64,000 nt of DNA from JBBQDZ01 sp038237515 (GCA_038237515.1 JBBRYP010000011.1:1-64000), one strand, 5' to 3'. Positions 52,640 to 62,018 are shown, counted from the stretch's first letter. Made by a program: numbers and translations. The notes: a model not told the origin generated them from the letters alone.

Positions 52640-53637
52640 CAGGCCACCTCGACGGCGGCGCGCGCCGACTGGATTCCCACCGGGCCGACGGTCAGGAGGT
52701 CGTAGAGCACCGCCATCCGCACGACGAGCCCCGCGCGTACCTGAATCTCGATCAGCGCGTCGGCCGCGTCGGCCACGCGCGGGTCGATCTCGACGCCGCG
52801 GTTCATCGGGCCGGGGTGCATCACCTTCTGCCCCGGCCGCAGCCGCTCCGGCGTCACCCCCCAGCGGGCGGCGTACTCGCGCAGGCTCGGCACGTAGTTC
52901 GCTCCCTCCTGCATCCGCTCGCGCTGCATCCGCAGGACGTAGACGACGTCCGCGGCTCCGATCGCGCCGATGTCGCTCGTCGTCTCGCAGCCCATCGCCC
53001 CGATCCCGCGCGGGAGGAGCGGCGGCGGCCCGACGAGGGTCACGTGCGCGCCCATCAGGCGCAGGGCCTGGATGTTGGAGCGCGCGACCCGGGAGTGGAG
53101 GACATCGCCGACGATCGCGACGTGCAGGCCCTCGATCCGCCCGAGCTCCTCCTCGATCGTGTACAGGTCGAGGAGCGCCTGCGTCGGGTGCTGGTGCTTG
53201 CCGTCGCCCGCGTTCACGACGTGCGCGTCGGTGAAGCGTGCAACCAGCTGCGGCGCCCCGATCTGCGGGTGGCGGATGACGATCACGTCCGGGTCGTACG
53301 CGCCGAGCGTGAGTGCCGTGTCCTTCAGGGACTCCCCCTTGTCGACCGCGGAGCCGGCCGCCTTGATCGACATGGTGTCCGCCGAGAGCCGTTTCGCGGC
53401 GAGCTCGAAGCTCGAGGACGTGCGAGTCGAGGACTCGTAGAAGAGGTTGACGATCGTCCGTCCGCGCAGGGTCGGCAGCTTCTTCAGCTCCCGCTCGAGC
53501 GAGCGGGAGAAGCTGCGCGCCGTCGCGAGCAGGCGCTCGACGTCGTCACGCTCGAGATCGGCGATCGAGATCAGGTGCCGGCTCGGCGCCGGCGGCTTCG
53601 GCGGGAGGGCCTCCCGCATGACGCGGAGCTCAGGCAT
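52639..53637 (-). CDS. pyrB: Aspartate carbamoyltransferase catalytic subunit
   Basis: 332 residues. The carbamoyl-phosphate motif FYESSTRTSSSFELAAKRL, the VVNAGDGKHQHPTQALLDLYT motif and HPGPMNRGVEI are complete. It joins carbamoyl phosphate and aspartate. ATG 53637 overlaps pyrR by 8 bp. No regulatory pyrI gene is present. Confidence 0.97.
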   Translation of the reverse strand: MPELRVMREALPPKPPAPSRHLISIADLERDDVERLLATARSFSRSLERELKKLPTLRGRTIVNLFYESSTRTSSSFELAAKRLSADTMSIKAAGSAVDKGESLKDTALTLGAYDPDVIVIRHPQIGAPQLVARFTDAHVVNAGDGKHQHPTQALLDLYTIEEELGRIEGLHVAIVGDVLHSRVARSNIQALRLMGAHVTLVGPPPLLPRGIGAMGCETTSDIGAIGAADVVYVLRMQRERMQEGANYVPSLREYAARWGVTPERLRPGQKVMHPGPMNRGVEIDPRVADAADALIEIQVRAGLVVRMAVLYDLLTVGPVGIQSARAAVEVA

Positions 53638-54283
53638 CGGCAGTCTCCTCGGGGCTGGACGGGACGAGCAGGACGCGGTCGACCTCATCGACCTCGACGA
53701 GCTGGACGTGGATGCGCTCGTCGCGGGCGGTCGGCAGGTTCTTGCCGACGTAGTCGGGGCGGATCGGAAGCTCCCGGTGGCCGCGGTCGACGAGCACGGC
53801 GAGCTCGACGCGAGCGGGCCGGCCGTAGTCGAAGAGCGCGTCGATCGCGGCTCGGATCGTCCGGCCCGTGTAGAGGACGTCGTCGACGAGGATGCAGGTG
53901 CGGCCCTCGAGCGCGAAGTCGAGCTTCGTCTCCCGGACGAGCGGCTGCGGGTGCAGGGGCGCCTCCCGGCCGCGCACCTGGACGTCGTCACGATAGAAGG
54001 TGATGTCGACGCTCCCGAGCGGCAGCTCGACGCCCGCGCGTTCCTCGACGAGGCGCCGCAGGCGCTGCGCCAGCGGGACGCCGCGCGTGTGGATGCCGAC
54101 GAGGGCGACGCGGTCGAGGTCCGCGTGGCGCTCGATGATCTCGTGCGCGACCCGCGAGAGCGTCCGCTCGAGCGCCTGCGCGTCGAGGAGCACCCGCTCC
54201 GACGAGACGCCGAGACCGCTCAGGGCGCGCGCAGAGTCGAGGGTGGGGGTGCGGGGGTCATCCGTGCTCCTTTCCGGCCTCAC
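53630..54283 (-). CDS. pyrR: Pyrimidine operon regulator / uracil phosphoribosyltransferase PyrR
   Basis: 217 residues if read from GTG 54283, which is the only in-frame start. The PRPP loop ILVDDVLYTGRTIRAAIDALFDYGRPA and the family core ERTLSRVAHEIIERHADLDRVALVGIHTRGVPLAQRL are clear. GTG 54283 lies inside a PyrR-binding sequence, which makes it a doubtful start. The well-placed ATG 54261, 5 nt after AAGGAG, is one base out of frame and closes after 13 codons. A frameshift in the C runs at about 54241-54260, or a leader peptide, is likely. Confidence 0.85.
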   Translation of the reverse strand: MRPERSTDDPRTPTLDSARALSGLGVSSERVLLDAQALERTLSRVAHEIIERHADLDRVALVGIHTRGVPLAQRLRRLVEERAGVELPLGSVDITFYRDDVQVRGREAPLHPQPLVRETKLDFALEGRTCILVDDVLYTGRTIRAAIDALFDYGRPARVELAVLVDRGHRELPIRPDYVGKNLPTARDERIHVQLVEVDEVDRVLLVPSSPEETADA

Positions 54284-54289
54284 TGGACC
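54276..54289 (-). promoter_or_regulatory. PyrR-binding site in the pyr operon leader
   Basis: On the message the 14 bases read GGTCCAGTGAGGCC and match 12 of 14 positions of the known PyrR RNA consensus ARUCCNGNGAGGYU. It is followed within a few bases by the AAGGAG ribosome site, so PyrR binding could block translation, as described in mycobacteria. Confidence 0.7.
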
Positions 54290-54477
54290 GGCTTAAAGGG
54301 TCGGGGCCGGAGGATACGGCAGCGGGCGGATGGCGGCCCGGAACCCGACGGAGACGAGCAAGCTGACGCGCCCGTGACGCTGGCAGCGTCGCCGCCCCCG
54401 GGCCAAGGACACGACCGCCCCGCGGCTTTTTCGGAGCCCTAGCCGACTAACAGCACTCCCTGGCGTCTCATCGGTTG
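54284..54477. other. Divergent region between pyrR and the lipoprotein gene
   Basis: 194 bp that must contain the pyr operon promoter and the promoter of the plus-strand gene. It contains the PyrR loop at its left end and the phrase GTATCCT at about 54315 on the minus strand, a possible -10. No further motif could be supported. Confidence 0.4.
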
Positions 54478-55266
54478 ATGCGTGCCTTCTTCGGCGCCGC
54501 TGCTGTCGCTGTCGCCGGTGTCGGCTGGCTCTCAGCCGGCTGCGGAAACGAGGCCACGGGTCGAGCCGCGGAGCCCAAGCACTCCTCCTCGATTCGCGTT
54601 GTCGGGCCGATCGGCCGCGGCGCCGACCAGTACTGGCTGTTCCGGCCGGGCGGGCCGCCGAAGGCGGTCGTCGTCTGGATGCACGGCCTCGCGACGAGTG
54701 AGCTGACGCCCGTGAACCACCGGCCCTGGCTCCTGCACCTCGCACGCCAAGGCGACGCCGTCGTCTACCCGCGCTACGAGGTCTCGCCCGGCGCCTTCGG
54801 CGCGATCCGCCACGCCGCCGCAGCCGTCGGCGCGGCGAAGCGCCGGCTCGGCAATCCCCGCGTCCCGACCGTCGTGATCGGCTACTCGCGCGGCGGGCGG
54901 CTCGCGGCCGAGTACGCGGCCGTCGCGCCCGCCTTTGGCACCGCTCCTGCCGCGGTGCTGAGCATCTTTCCCGGCCAGGCGAACCCGCGCGCGGAGGAGC
55001 GCATCGACCTGCGCTCGCTCGACCGCAAGACGAGGATTGTGATCCTTGTCGGCGACCACGACAATCGCGAGGGAGCGCGCGAGCTCCTTCGCCGCCTCCA
55101 GGCCGCCGCCTTTCCAGCCTCACGGGTGCGGGCGATCCTCGTGCGTTCGAGCGCCGGCTTCGTCGCCGACCACCTCTCGGTGTTCAGAACCTCCGCGCCG
55201 GCGCGGCGGGCCTTCTGGGCTCGCGCCGACGGCCTCGTGAAGGAGGCGGCGGGGCTAGCTTCTTGA
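54478..55266 (+). CDS. Lipoprotein with an alpha/beta-hydrolase fold
   Basis: 262 residues. The signal peptide ends in a lipobox (WLSAGC, Cys at about residue 22), so it is probably anchored on the outer face of the membrane. The nucleophile elbow GYSRGG and the early VVVWMHGLA (oxyanion region) mark an alpha/beta hydrolase. An Asp in VGDHDN and a late His in ADHLSVF could complete the triad. Substrate unknown. ATG 54478 follows an in-frame TTG. It lies upstream of the dead regulator. Confidence 0.8.
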   Translation: MRAFFGAAAVAVAGVGWLSAGCGNEATGRAAEPKHSSSIRVVGPIGRGADQYWLFRPGGPPKAVVVWMHGLATSELTPVNHRPWLLHLARQGDAVVYPRYEVSPGAFGAIRHAAAAVGAAKRRLGNPRVPTVVIGYSRGGRLAAEYAAVAPAFGTAPAAVLSIFPGQANPRAEERIDLRSLDRKTRIVILVGDHDNREGARELLRRLQAAAFPASRVRAILVRSSAGFVADHLSVFRTSAPARRAFWARADGLVKEAAGLAS

Positions 55267-55305
55267 GCAGCAGGGCGGGTGCTGTTAGCGTGGCCGGAGA
55301 TCAGC

Positions 55306-57596
55306 ATGGAGTTTCGGATCCTGGGCCCGCTCGAGGTCCTGTCGGACGGACGAGCGCTCGATCTCGGCGGGTAGAAGCAGCGCACGCTTCTGGCTCTGCT
55401 CCTGGTGGAGGCGAACCGGGTCGTCTCCAGCGACAGGTTGATCGACGCGCTGTGGGACGACGAGCCGACGGCGACGGCGCACAAGGCTCTGCAGGTGTAC
55501 GTCTCGCAGCTCAGAAAGGTGCTCGGCAGGGAGCGCGTGCAGACGAAGATGCCCGGCTATCTGCTGCGGGTCGAACCCGATGAGCTCGATCTCGCGCGCT
55601 TCGAGCGCCTGCAAGAAGAGGGGAAGCTGCAAGAGGCGCTGTCGCTCTGGCGGGACACCCCGCTCGCCGAGTTCGCCGACCAGCGCTTCGCCCAGGCGGA
55701 GATCGCTCGGCTCGAGGAGCTGCGCGTTGTCTGTCTGGAAGGGCGGGTCGAGCGCGATCTCGCCCTGGGGCGCCATGCGGAGCTCGTCGGCGAGCTGGAG
55801 GCTCTGGTCCGCGAGCATCCGCTGCGGGAGCGACTCCGGTCGCAGCTGATGCTCGCGCTACCGGTCGACGCGTCAGGCGGAGGCACTCGATGCCTACCAG
55901 GCCGCCCGTCGCGAGCTCGTCGACGAGCTGGGCATCGAGCCCGGACGGCAGCTGCGCGAGCTCCACCAGGCAATCCTTCGGCAGGCTCCGGAGCTCGACC
56001 TCGCCCCCGCGGTCGAGCCGCCGGCGCAGCCCTCAGGAACCGCATTCCTCGGCCGCGAGGCGGAGCTCGCTGCGCTGCGGGCCGTCTCCGTAGAGCTTTT
56101 CGAGCGCGTCGACCGCCAGCCTGTGGAGCCGACCCGCACCACTCGATCGCCGGAAGCGACTTCGACAAGGGGCTCCGCTACGCCCGGCGTGCGGGAGATC
56201 GGGCGCTCGAGCTCCTCGGGTACGAGGAGGCTGCGCGCCTGTACGGAATCAACCGGAAGCGCGCCCCTTCGAGCTCGACCGAGGACGGCTCCGGGAGCCC
56301 GGGCAGGAGGTCGCGCAGCTCAGGCAGGATCTGCGCTAGCTCGGCCGCGCCCGCGCCGAGCTCCGCGCGCAGGGCCTCGCGGGCGGGGGACGACGATCGA
56401 CTCGTACCGCTACTCGAGGAGGGACTCGCGGCACTTCCCGCGGACGATGTCGAGCTACGGGCCAGGCTCCTCGCGCGCCTCGCGGGCGCGCTTCGCGACG
56501 AGCACTCGCGCGATCGCCGCGACGCGCTGAGCAGGGAGGCCGTCGAGCTTGCGCGCCGCGCGGGGAACCCGGCGACGCTCGCGTACGCGCTCGACGGCCG
56601 TGTCGCCGCCATCGTCGCGCCCGACACGGTCCAGGAATGCCTCACCCTCGCCGGCGGCTTCGCGACGTGGCCGAGCGGAGTGGAGAAAAGGAGCGGCTCG
56701 TGGCAGCGCACGTGTGGCGGGTCATGGTGCAGCTCAAGATTGGAGACGTTCACGCGGCAGAGGTCGATCTCGCCGCAGCGAGCTGCATCGCCGACGAGCT
56801 GAGACAGCCTGACCGGCTCTGGGAGGTCATCGGCGTGAGGGCGATGCTGGCTTTGGCTGCCGGCAGGTTCAGCGAGGCCGAGAAGCTCGTGCCCGAGGCG
56901 CTGGCGCTCGGCGAGCAGGCGCAGCCGCACGGCGCCATCCCGATCTACTGGGTCCAGCGATACACCCTCTGTGGTTTCCGGGGAAGCATCGAGGAGGTCG
57001 AGCCGGAGATCCGCGGCTTGGTCGCGAACTATCCGGCTCGGCCCGTCTTCCGCTGCGTCCTCGCTCACCTCGACGCGCAGCTCGGTCGGATGGCAGAGGC
57101 GCAGCGAGCGCTCGACGACCTTGCCGTAGAGGACTTCTCGGCTCTACCCTTCGACCAGGAGTGGCTCTACGGGACGAGCCTGCTGGCCGAGACGTGTGCG
57201 CTCCTGCACGACACCGTGTCGGCGACAGCTCTCTACCGGTTGCTCCTTCCGTGGGCATCGTTCAACGCGGTCGATCACACCGAGGGAATCAGAGGCTCCA
57301 TCGCGCGCTATCTGGGCCTTCTCGCGACGGTGACGACGCGCTTCGAGGACGCGGAGCTGCATTTCGAAGATGCCATCGCCGCGAACGCCCGGATGGGCGC
57401 CCGCCCGTGGCTCGCGCACACCCAGGCGGACTATGCGCGGATGCTGCTGGAGCGCGGCGATGCGGACGGCGGCAAGAGGGCTCAGACGCTCCTCCAGGAG
57501 GCTCTCACGACCTACCGCGAGCTCGGCATGGACAGCCACGCGGCGAAGGCCTCGGCCCTCGCCGCGGAAGTCTCCATCACGAATCGCGTCAGCTGA
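55306..57596 (+). pseudogene. Remnant of a large BTAD/ATPase/TPR transcriptional regulator
   Basis: ATG 55306 has a good GGAG site and begins a BTAD-type regulator (EFRILGPLEVLSDGRALDL), but codon 23 (55372-55374) is TAG. The winged helix and BTAD helices continue to about 55856, where two bases are lost. The ATPase start TAFLGREAELAALRAV follows, then most of the ATPase is missing. AGSDFDKGLRYARRAGDRALELLGYEEAARLYG is intact. A stretch at about 56243-56398 encodes an ATPase-domain motif on the opposite strand. TPR-like helices fill the rest after another frameshift near 56690. Confidence 0.85.
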
Positions 57597-57599
57597 ATT

Positions 57600-57616
57600 A
57601 GCGCGCGCAGCGCGCT
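57600..57616. terminator. Small GC hairpin after the regulator remnant
   Basis: AGCGCGC, GCA, GCGCGCT. It lies 4 bp after the last plus-strand stop and immediately before a larger hairpin. Confidence 0.45.
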
Positions 57617-57621
57617 CGTCA

Positions 57622-57654
57622 AGGTGATTGATCGGCTCTCTTGATCAATCACCT
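57622..57654. terminator. Bidirectional hairpin between convergent genes
   Basis: AGGTGATTGATC pairs perfectly with GATCAATCACCT across a 9-nt loop. The right arm contains the stop of the minus-strand aminopeptidase gene. Position between two converging genes, and AT-richness unlike the surroundings, suggest it stops transcription from both sides. Confidence 0.65.
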
Positions 57655-58867
57655 AGATCTGCCAGGAGCCGCCGCGCAGAACCGGCACCCGCTCGCCCTC
57701 GCGCGTCAGGCCCGTGACGTCGACGTCGTCGCTTCCGATCATGAAGTCGATGTGGATGGCGCTGCGGTTCCGCCGCTTCGCGTCGCCTTCGTCCAGCCCG
57801 AAGTCGAAGCCGTTGCCGACGGCGATGTGACTGGCCGCATTCTCGTCCAGGAGCGTGTCGTAGAAGACGGTGCCGAGCTGGCCGATCCGGCCCTCCCGAT
57901 CGACGAGCGCGACCTCTCCGAGCCGTGCCGCGCCGTCGTCCGCAGCGCAGCGCTCGCGCATCACCTCGGCGGCCGACTCGGCCTCGATCTCGACCGCTCG
58001 GCCTCCCTCGAAGCGCATCCGAAGCCCGCGGACGATCGTCCCTCCAGAGAGTACAAGCGGCTTCGTCGAGCTCACGACCCCGTCGGCGCGCCGCGGGTCG
58101 GGTGAGGTGAAGACCTCCTCGGTCGGAAGGTTCGCGATGTGCGCGAGGCCGTCCACGCGGGTGAACTCGGCCGTCGTCCATGTGCCGCTCGGGAAGAGCC
58201 CGATCGTCAGGTCGGTGCCCGGCCCCTCGAAGTGCAGCGTGTCGAAGCGCCGCTCCGTCAGCCTCGCGGCGACCTCGCCCAGCGTTGAGAGGCGCCCGCG
58301 CCACGCCTCGAGCGGGTCGTCCTCGTCGAGGCGGCAAACCCGGACGATCTCGCTCCAGAGCCGCTCGAAGGCCTCGGCGGGCTCGAGGTCGGGATAGGCG
58401 AGCGCCGCCCACTCCGGCGTCGGCGCCGGACCGATCGTCCAGTTCGTCGAGCGCTCGTCGATCAGCGTCAGCACCTCCTCCAGCCACGGCAGCCGGTCCC
58501 GCCCCGCCCGCACCGGGTCGAGCCCGTCGAGCGCGTCGGGGTGGACCGGGCCGCTCAACGACACGCGGGCGCCACGCTCCCGGCCGAGCTCGAGCAGCCG
58601 CTCGCCGTACCAGGAGGGGACGAACTCGAGCGTCTCGTCCGGCGCGTGCTCGACGCGGGCGCGCTTCACGAACGGGTCGTAGTAGACGACGTCGACGAAG
58701 CGCGCGCCCGCCCGGTAGGCGCTCACCGTGACGGCACGGGTCAGATCCTCCTTGCCGAGCTCCGACGAGACGGACACGATCTGGCCCGGCTGGACGTTCG
58801 CTCCGACATGGACGATCAGCTCCGCAAGCCGCTCGAGGCGACGGCTGCCGCCGTTCTCTGCTCCCAC
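57653..58867 (-). CDS. M29-family aminopeptidase
   Basis: 404 residues from GTG 58867. The family of thermophilic aminopeptidases (AmpS/T) uses two metals. Key segments here are LHFEGPGTDLTIGL, ANLPTEEVFTSPDPRRADG, LGEVALVD and the C-terminal NAASHIAVGNGF, RNRSAIHIDFMIGS. It is cytoplasmic by its lack of a signal. It starts 2 bp before the stop of the upstream P-domain gene region, so the two are co-transcribed. Confidence 0.93.
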   Translation of the reverse strand: MGAENGGSRRLERLAELIVHVGANVQPGQIVSVSSELGKEDLTRAVTVSAYRAGARFVDVVYYDPFVKRARVEHAPDETLEFVPSWYGERLLELGRERGARVSLSGPVHPDALDGLDPVRAGRDRLPWLEEVLTLIDERSTNWTIGPAPTPEWAALAYPDLEPAEAFERLWSEIVRVCRLDEDDPLEAWRGRLSTLGEVAARLTERRFDTLHFEGPGTDLTIGLFPSGTWTTAEFTRVDGLAHIANLPTEEVFTSPDPRRADGVVSSTKPLVLSGGTIVRGLRMRFEGGRAVEIEAESAAEVMRERCAADDGAARLGEVALVDREGRIGQLGTVFYDTLLDENAASHIAVGNGFDFGLDEGDAKRRNRSAIHIDFMIGSDDVDVTGLTREGERVPVLRGGSWQI

Positions 58868-58869
58868 CG

Positions 58870-60151
58870 TCAGGGAGCGTAACCGTTTGCCGCCGAGAAC
58901 TCGCGCAGTGCCTTCAGGTATGCCTTCCCGCGCGGCCAGAGGCTGTCCCCGCGGCTCACGTCGCCGCGCCTGTAGGCGAGGTCGAGCGCTCGCCAGGCTT
59001 CCTCGGGGCGCCCGAGCAGGAACTGGTCTGCGACGAAGGCGGCGAGGATCCCCCGCAGGTCGGCGTCTCGCTCGGCGCGCGCCTTCAGGTAGGCACGCCA
59101 CTCGAATGCGGCGTCGGCGGCGATCACCTTCGGGAACGAGCGCGTCACGTCGACGAGCTCGCCGCCCTCGAACTGGCAGATGCGCGGGGGTTCGGCGCTG
59201 AAGACGTAGGCCGCGAACGCGTAGGCGAACCTGTCGTCGGCGCTGACGAGCTCGGGGCGGCCGTCGCGATCGAGGTCGGCGAGGCTGTAGCCCGGGTTGC
59301 CCCAGAACCCCACGGTGCGCAAGTAGCGCCGCTCGCCGGCGAGATACCGGAAGATCAGCGTGTACGCGCAGCAGTGCGCGCCACCGGTGTAGAGGTCGAA
59401 CGGACCTCGGGCTCACCATCAGCATCGAGGTCCCGGATCCGGATCGGAGATCCCTCGCCCGTCAGGAGCACCCCGCTGCTCGGGCAGTCGCGGCAGTTGA
59501 CGCGCGCGAGCGGCGTGTCGAGGGCGAGCCGCCCTGATCGGCGGATGCGCAGGCGCACACGATTGAGCGCGTAGGCTCGTTCGCGGTAGGCGATCTCCGC
59601 TTCGACGCCCCCTTTCGTGCCTTCCGGGTCTCCACCACGTTCCGGTTGACTTCGAGCTTCACGCAGCGGAGAACGCCGGTGTTGCCGACTGCGTCGTCCG
59701 AGACGCGGAGGCGCCACCTGCCGTACGCGCCCGCGCTGTTCAGCGCCGAGAGCTTCTGCTCGGGCTCGTACGAGAAGTTCGCGAAGGGAGCGGTGCCCTT
59801 CGCGATCGGGTCGCCGTAGTCCGAGTCGAAGACGGTCAGCGGTCCACCGCAGCCGCGTCCCCTGCCGTAGTCGGCGCCGCTCCCGCCGCGCTTGCGGCTG
59901 AGCAGGATCGTCCGGCCCCCCGGGCTGATCAGCGAGAGCGTCAGCTCGCTGTCCGCCGGGTGCTCGATCCGGAGGGAGACGACTACCTTCGAGACCGGGC
60001 CGCTGTCCCGAACGAGGATGGACTGGTCGAGGAAGCCGTCGTCCGGGATCGCCCGGTGCAGCGCGCCGGTCGAGTAGGTCCTCGTCGCCGCGCGCGCCAG
60101 CGAGGGCGAGAATGCGACCAGCACGAGCAGCCCGAGCGCAAGGCGCCTCAC
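58870..60151 (-). pseudogene. Secreted P-domain and VCBS-like protein, frameshifted twice
   Basis: ATG 60151 begins a signal peptide (RLALGLLVLVAFSPSLARA), then a proprotein convertase P domain (VSLRIEHPADSELTLSLISPGGRTILL, and GRWRLRVSDDAVGNTGVLRCVKLEV). A missing G in a five-G run near 59612-59618 shifts the frame. Frame 2 gives VEAEIAYRERAYALNRVRLRIRRSGRLAL and RIRDLDADGEPEV. A second missing base near 59400 leads to frame 3 (FDLYTGGAHCCAYTLIF, SLADLDRDGRPELV). Joined, it is about 427 residues with calcium-site-like D-D-D-G repeats. Confidence 0.75.
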
Positions 60152-60894
60152 GTCGCGGCCACCGCGATCAGCATCTCGTCCGGTGCGACGACGGGATCGG
60201 CCAACTCGGCTTCCGCCTTCTTCAGGCCCGCGCGGAACTCCTCCTCCGGCACGAGATCGAACGTGGCGCTCTGGCGTCCGCGGATGCGGTCGAGGGCCGC
60301 GACGCGGGTGAGACTTCGCGGCGCGCAGAAGCGCGTGACGCGGGTCTCTGCGAACCCTGCGTCAACGAGGTCGAGCTCCAGCGTCTTCGCGGACGGGAAC
60401 CGCCTCAGGTCAGCCGCGAGCATGGACGGGAAGAACCGGTTGAGCCAATAGCCCTCGAAGGTCGCCGGATCGAAGCCGGCGACGACGAGGAAGCCCTGCG
60501 GCTCCAGCGCTCGGCGGCATTCCGCGAACGCCTGAGGGCGGTCGACGAGGTGGGCCGAGAGCACCATGGTGACGCGCTCGAAGCTCCCGTCGTCCACCGG
60601 CAGGCGCTCCGCCGTCCCCTGCTCGACCCGCAACCGGGCGCCGGTGCGCCCGGCCGCGACCGCGAGCATCCGTGGCTCCGGATCGATGCCGCAGGCCTCG
60701 CACCCGAAGCGGTCGACGAGCTCCGAGGCGAAGCGCCCGGTGCCACAGCCGGCGTCGAGGACGCGCCGGCCGGCGAGGGCTCCCCGAGCTACCAGCTCCT
60801 CGTGGAGGCCCGAGATCGGTGGATGCCGTTCGTCGTAGGTCGCGGCGCGAGGGCCGAAGTCAGGCGTCGGAGCTGAGCCATCGCCGTAGGTCAT
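60148..60894 (-). CDS. Class I SAM-dependent methyltransferase
   Basis: 248 residues. The SAM-binding motif VLDAGCGTGRFASEL and the acidic residue in GIDPEPRMLAVA are present, then the usual LPVDDGSFERVTMVLSAHLVDRPQAFAECRRAL. The C-terminal lid is distinctive but I cannot name the substrate. ATG 60894. Its stop overlaps the P-domain gene start. Confidence 0.88.
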   Translation of the reverse strand: MTYGDGSAPTPDFGPRAATYDERHPPISGLHEELVARGALAGRRVLDAGCGTGRFASELVDRFGCEACGIDPEPRMLAVAAGRTGARLRVEQGTAERLPVDDGSFERVTMVLSAHLVDRPQAFAECRRALEPQGFLVVAGFDPATFEGYWLNRFFPSMLAADLRRFPSAKTLELDLVDAGFAETRVTRFCAPRSLTRVAALDRIRGRQSATFDLVPEEEFRAGLKKAEAELADPVVAPDEMLIAVAAT

Positions 60895-60944
60895 CGCTTG
60901 GTTCCCGTGCCTCGCCGCCTCGAGCTGCGCCTCCCAGCGTGCCG

Positions 60945-61925
60945 TCAGGCCGGCTCCCGCACGCGCTCCGCTCGCGGCTGCAGGGCCCCTCCCTTGATCC
61001 GCCGCGGCGGGCCACGCTCCGGGAAGGGAACTTCGATGACGTCGAAATCCTTCGGCACGACCGTCTCCGGGAAGACGGCGCGAGCCTCGCGCGCCGCCTC
61101 GGGGCCAAAGTAGCGGTTCGAGAGGTGCGTCAGCGCCAGGAGGGCGACGTCGGCGTCGCGGGCGATCTCCGCGGCCTCGAGCGCAGTCGAGTGCGACGTC
61201 TCGCGCGCCCGGTCGCGCTCCTCCTCGCAGAAGGTGGCCTCGTGGACGAGCAGATCGGCACTGCGCGCGGCCTCCAGCACCGCCGCGGAGGGCGCTGTGT
61301 CCCCGCTCAGAACGACCTTCCGGCCCGCGCGCGCGGCTCCCAGAACCGCACCCGGCTCGACGGTGCGCCCGTCGGGGAGGCCGACGGACTCGCCCCGCTG
61401 GAGCAGGCCGAAGAGCGGCCCCTCCGGCACGCCGAGCGCCCTCGCCGCCGCCAGGTCGAAGCGGCCGGGCCGAGGTTCCTCCGTGAGCGCGTATCCGATG
61501 GCCGAGACGCGATGCTCGACGCCGAACACGGTAAGGCGGTGGTCGCCCCGGTCGAGGACGTCTCCGGGGCGGAGCTCGACGAGCTCGAACGGGTAGGTGA
61601 GCCGGCCGAAGATGCGGCGAAGCGTGCCGAACAGCTCGCGCAGCCCGGGAGGTCCGTAGATCGTGATCGGCAGCTCCCGTCCCCGGAGCGAGAACGTCTT
61701 CAGCATGCCCGGCAGGCCCAGGTAATGGTCCGCGTGGTAGTGCGTGAGGAAGACCTCGCGTAGCTCGGCCAGGCCGACTGTCGAGCGCAGGAGCTGGCGC
61801 TGGGTCCCTTCCGCACAGTCGAAGAGCAACCGGTCCCCCCCGCGACGGATCAGCGTCGCCGCCGGCGCACGGTTGCCCGTCGGCATCGAGCCCGAAGTCC
61901 CGAGGAAGACGATGTCCAGGTCCAC
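60945..61925 (-). CDS. rnz: Ribonuclease Z
   Basis: 326 residues. It cuts the 3' trailers of tRNA precursors. The metallo-beta-lactamase motif LTHYHADHYLGLPGML, the early FLGTSGSMPT and the late GDTAPS and HEATFCEE, HSTALEAAEIA are complete. The exosite insertion is present between about residues 150 and 200. ATG 61925. Confidence 0.95.
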   Translation of the reverse strand: MDLDIVFLGTSGSMPTGNRAPAATLIRRGGDRLLFDCAEGTQRQLLRSTVGLAELREVFLTHYHADHYLGLPGMLKTFSLRGRELPITIYGPPGLRELFGTLRRIFGRLTYPFELVELRPGDVLDRGDHRLTVFGVEHRVSAIGYALTEEPRPGRFDLAAARALGVPEGPLFGLLQRGESVGLPDGRTVEPGAVLGAARAGRKVVLSGDTAPSAAVLEAARSADLLVHEATFCEEERDRARETSHSTALEAAEIARDADVALLALTHLSNRYFGPEAAREARAVFPETVVPKDFDVIEVPFPERGPPRRIKGGALQPRAERVREPA

Positions 61926-62018
61926 CAGGCGATTGTAGTTTCGAGCGATCGCATGGCCCGTCCCGCCTGGAGCTGCGGATCCAGCCCGCAGGCAGAAGGG
62001 CCTGGGAAAGAAGGCCGG

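Noticed and set aside
54261..54283. GTG 54283 as a certain pyrR start
   Set aside because: It lies within the PyrR-binding loop and has no ribosome site of its own, so I keep it only as the outer limit of the open frame.
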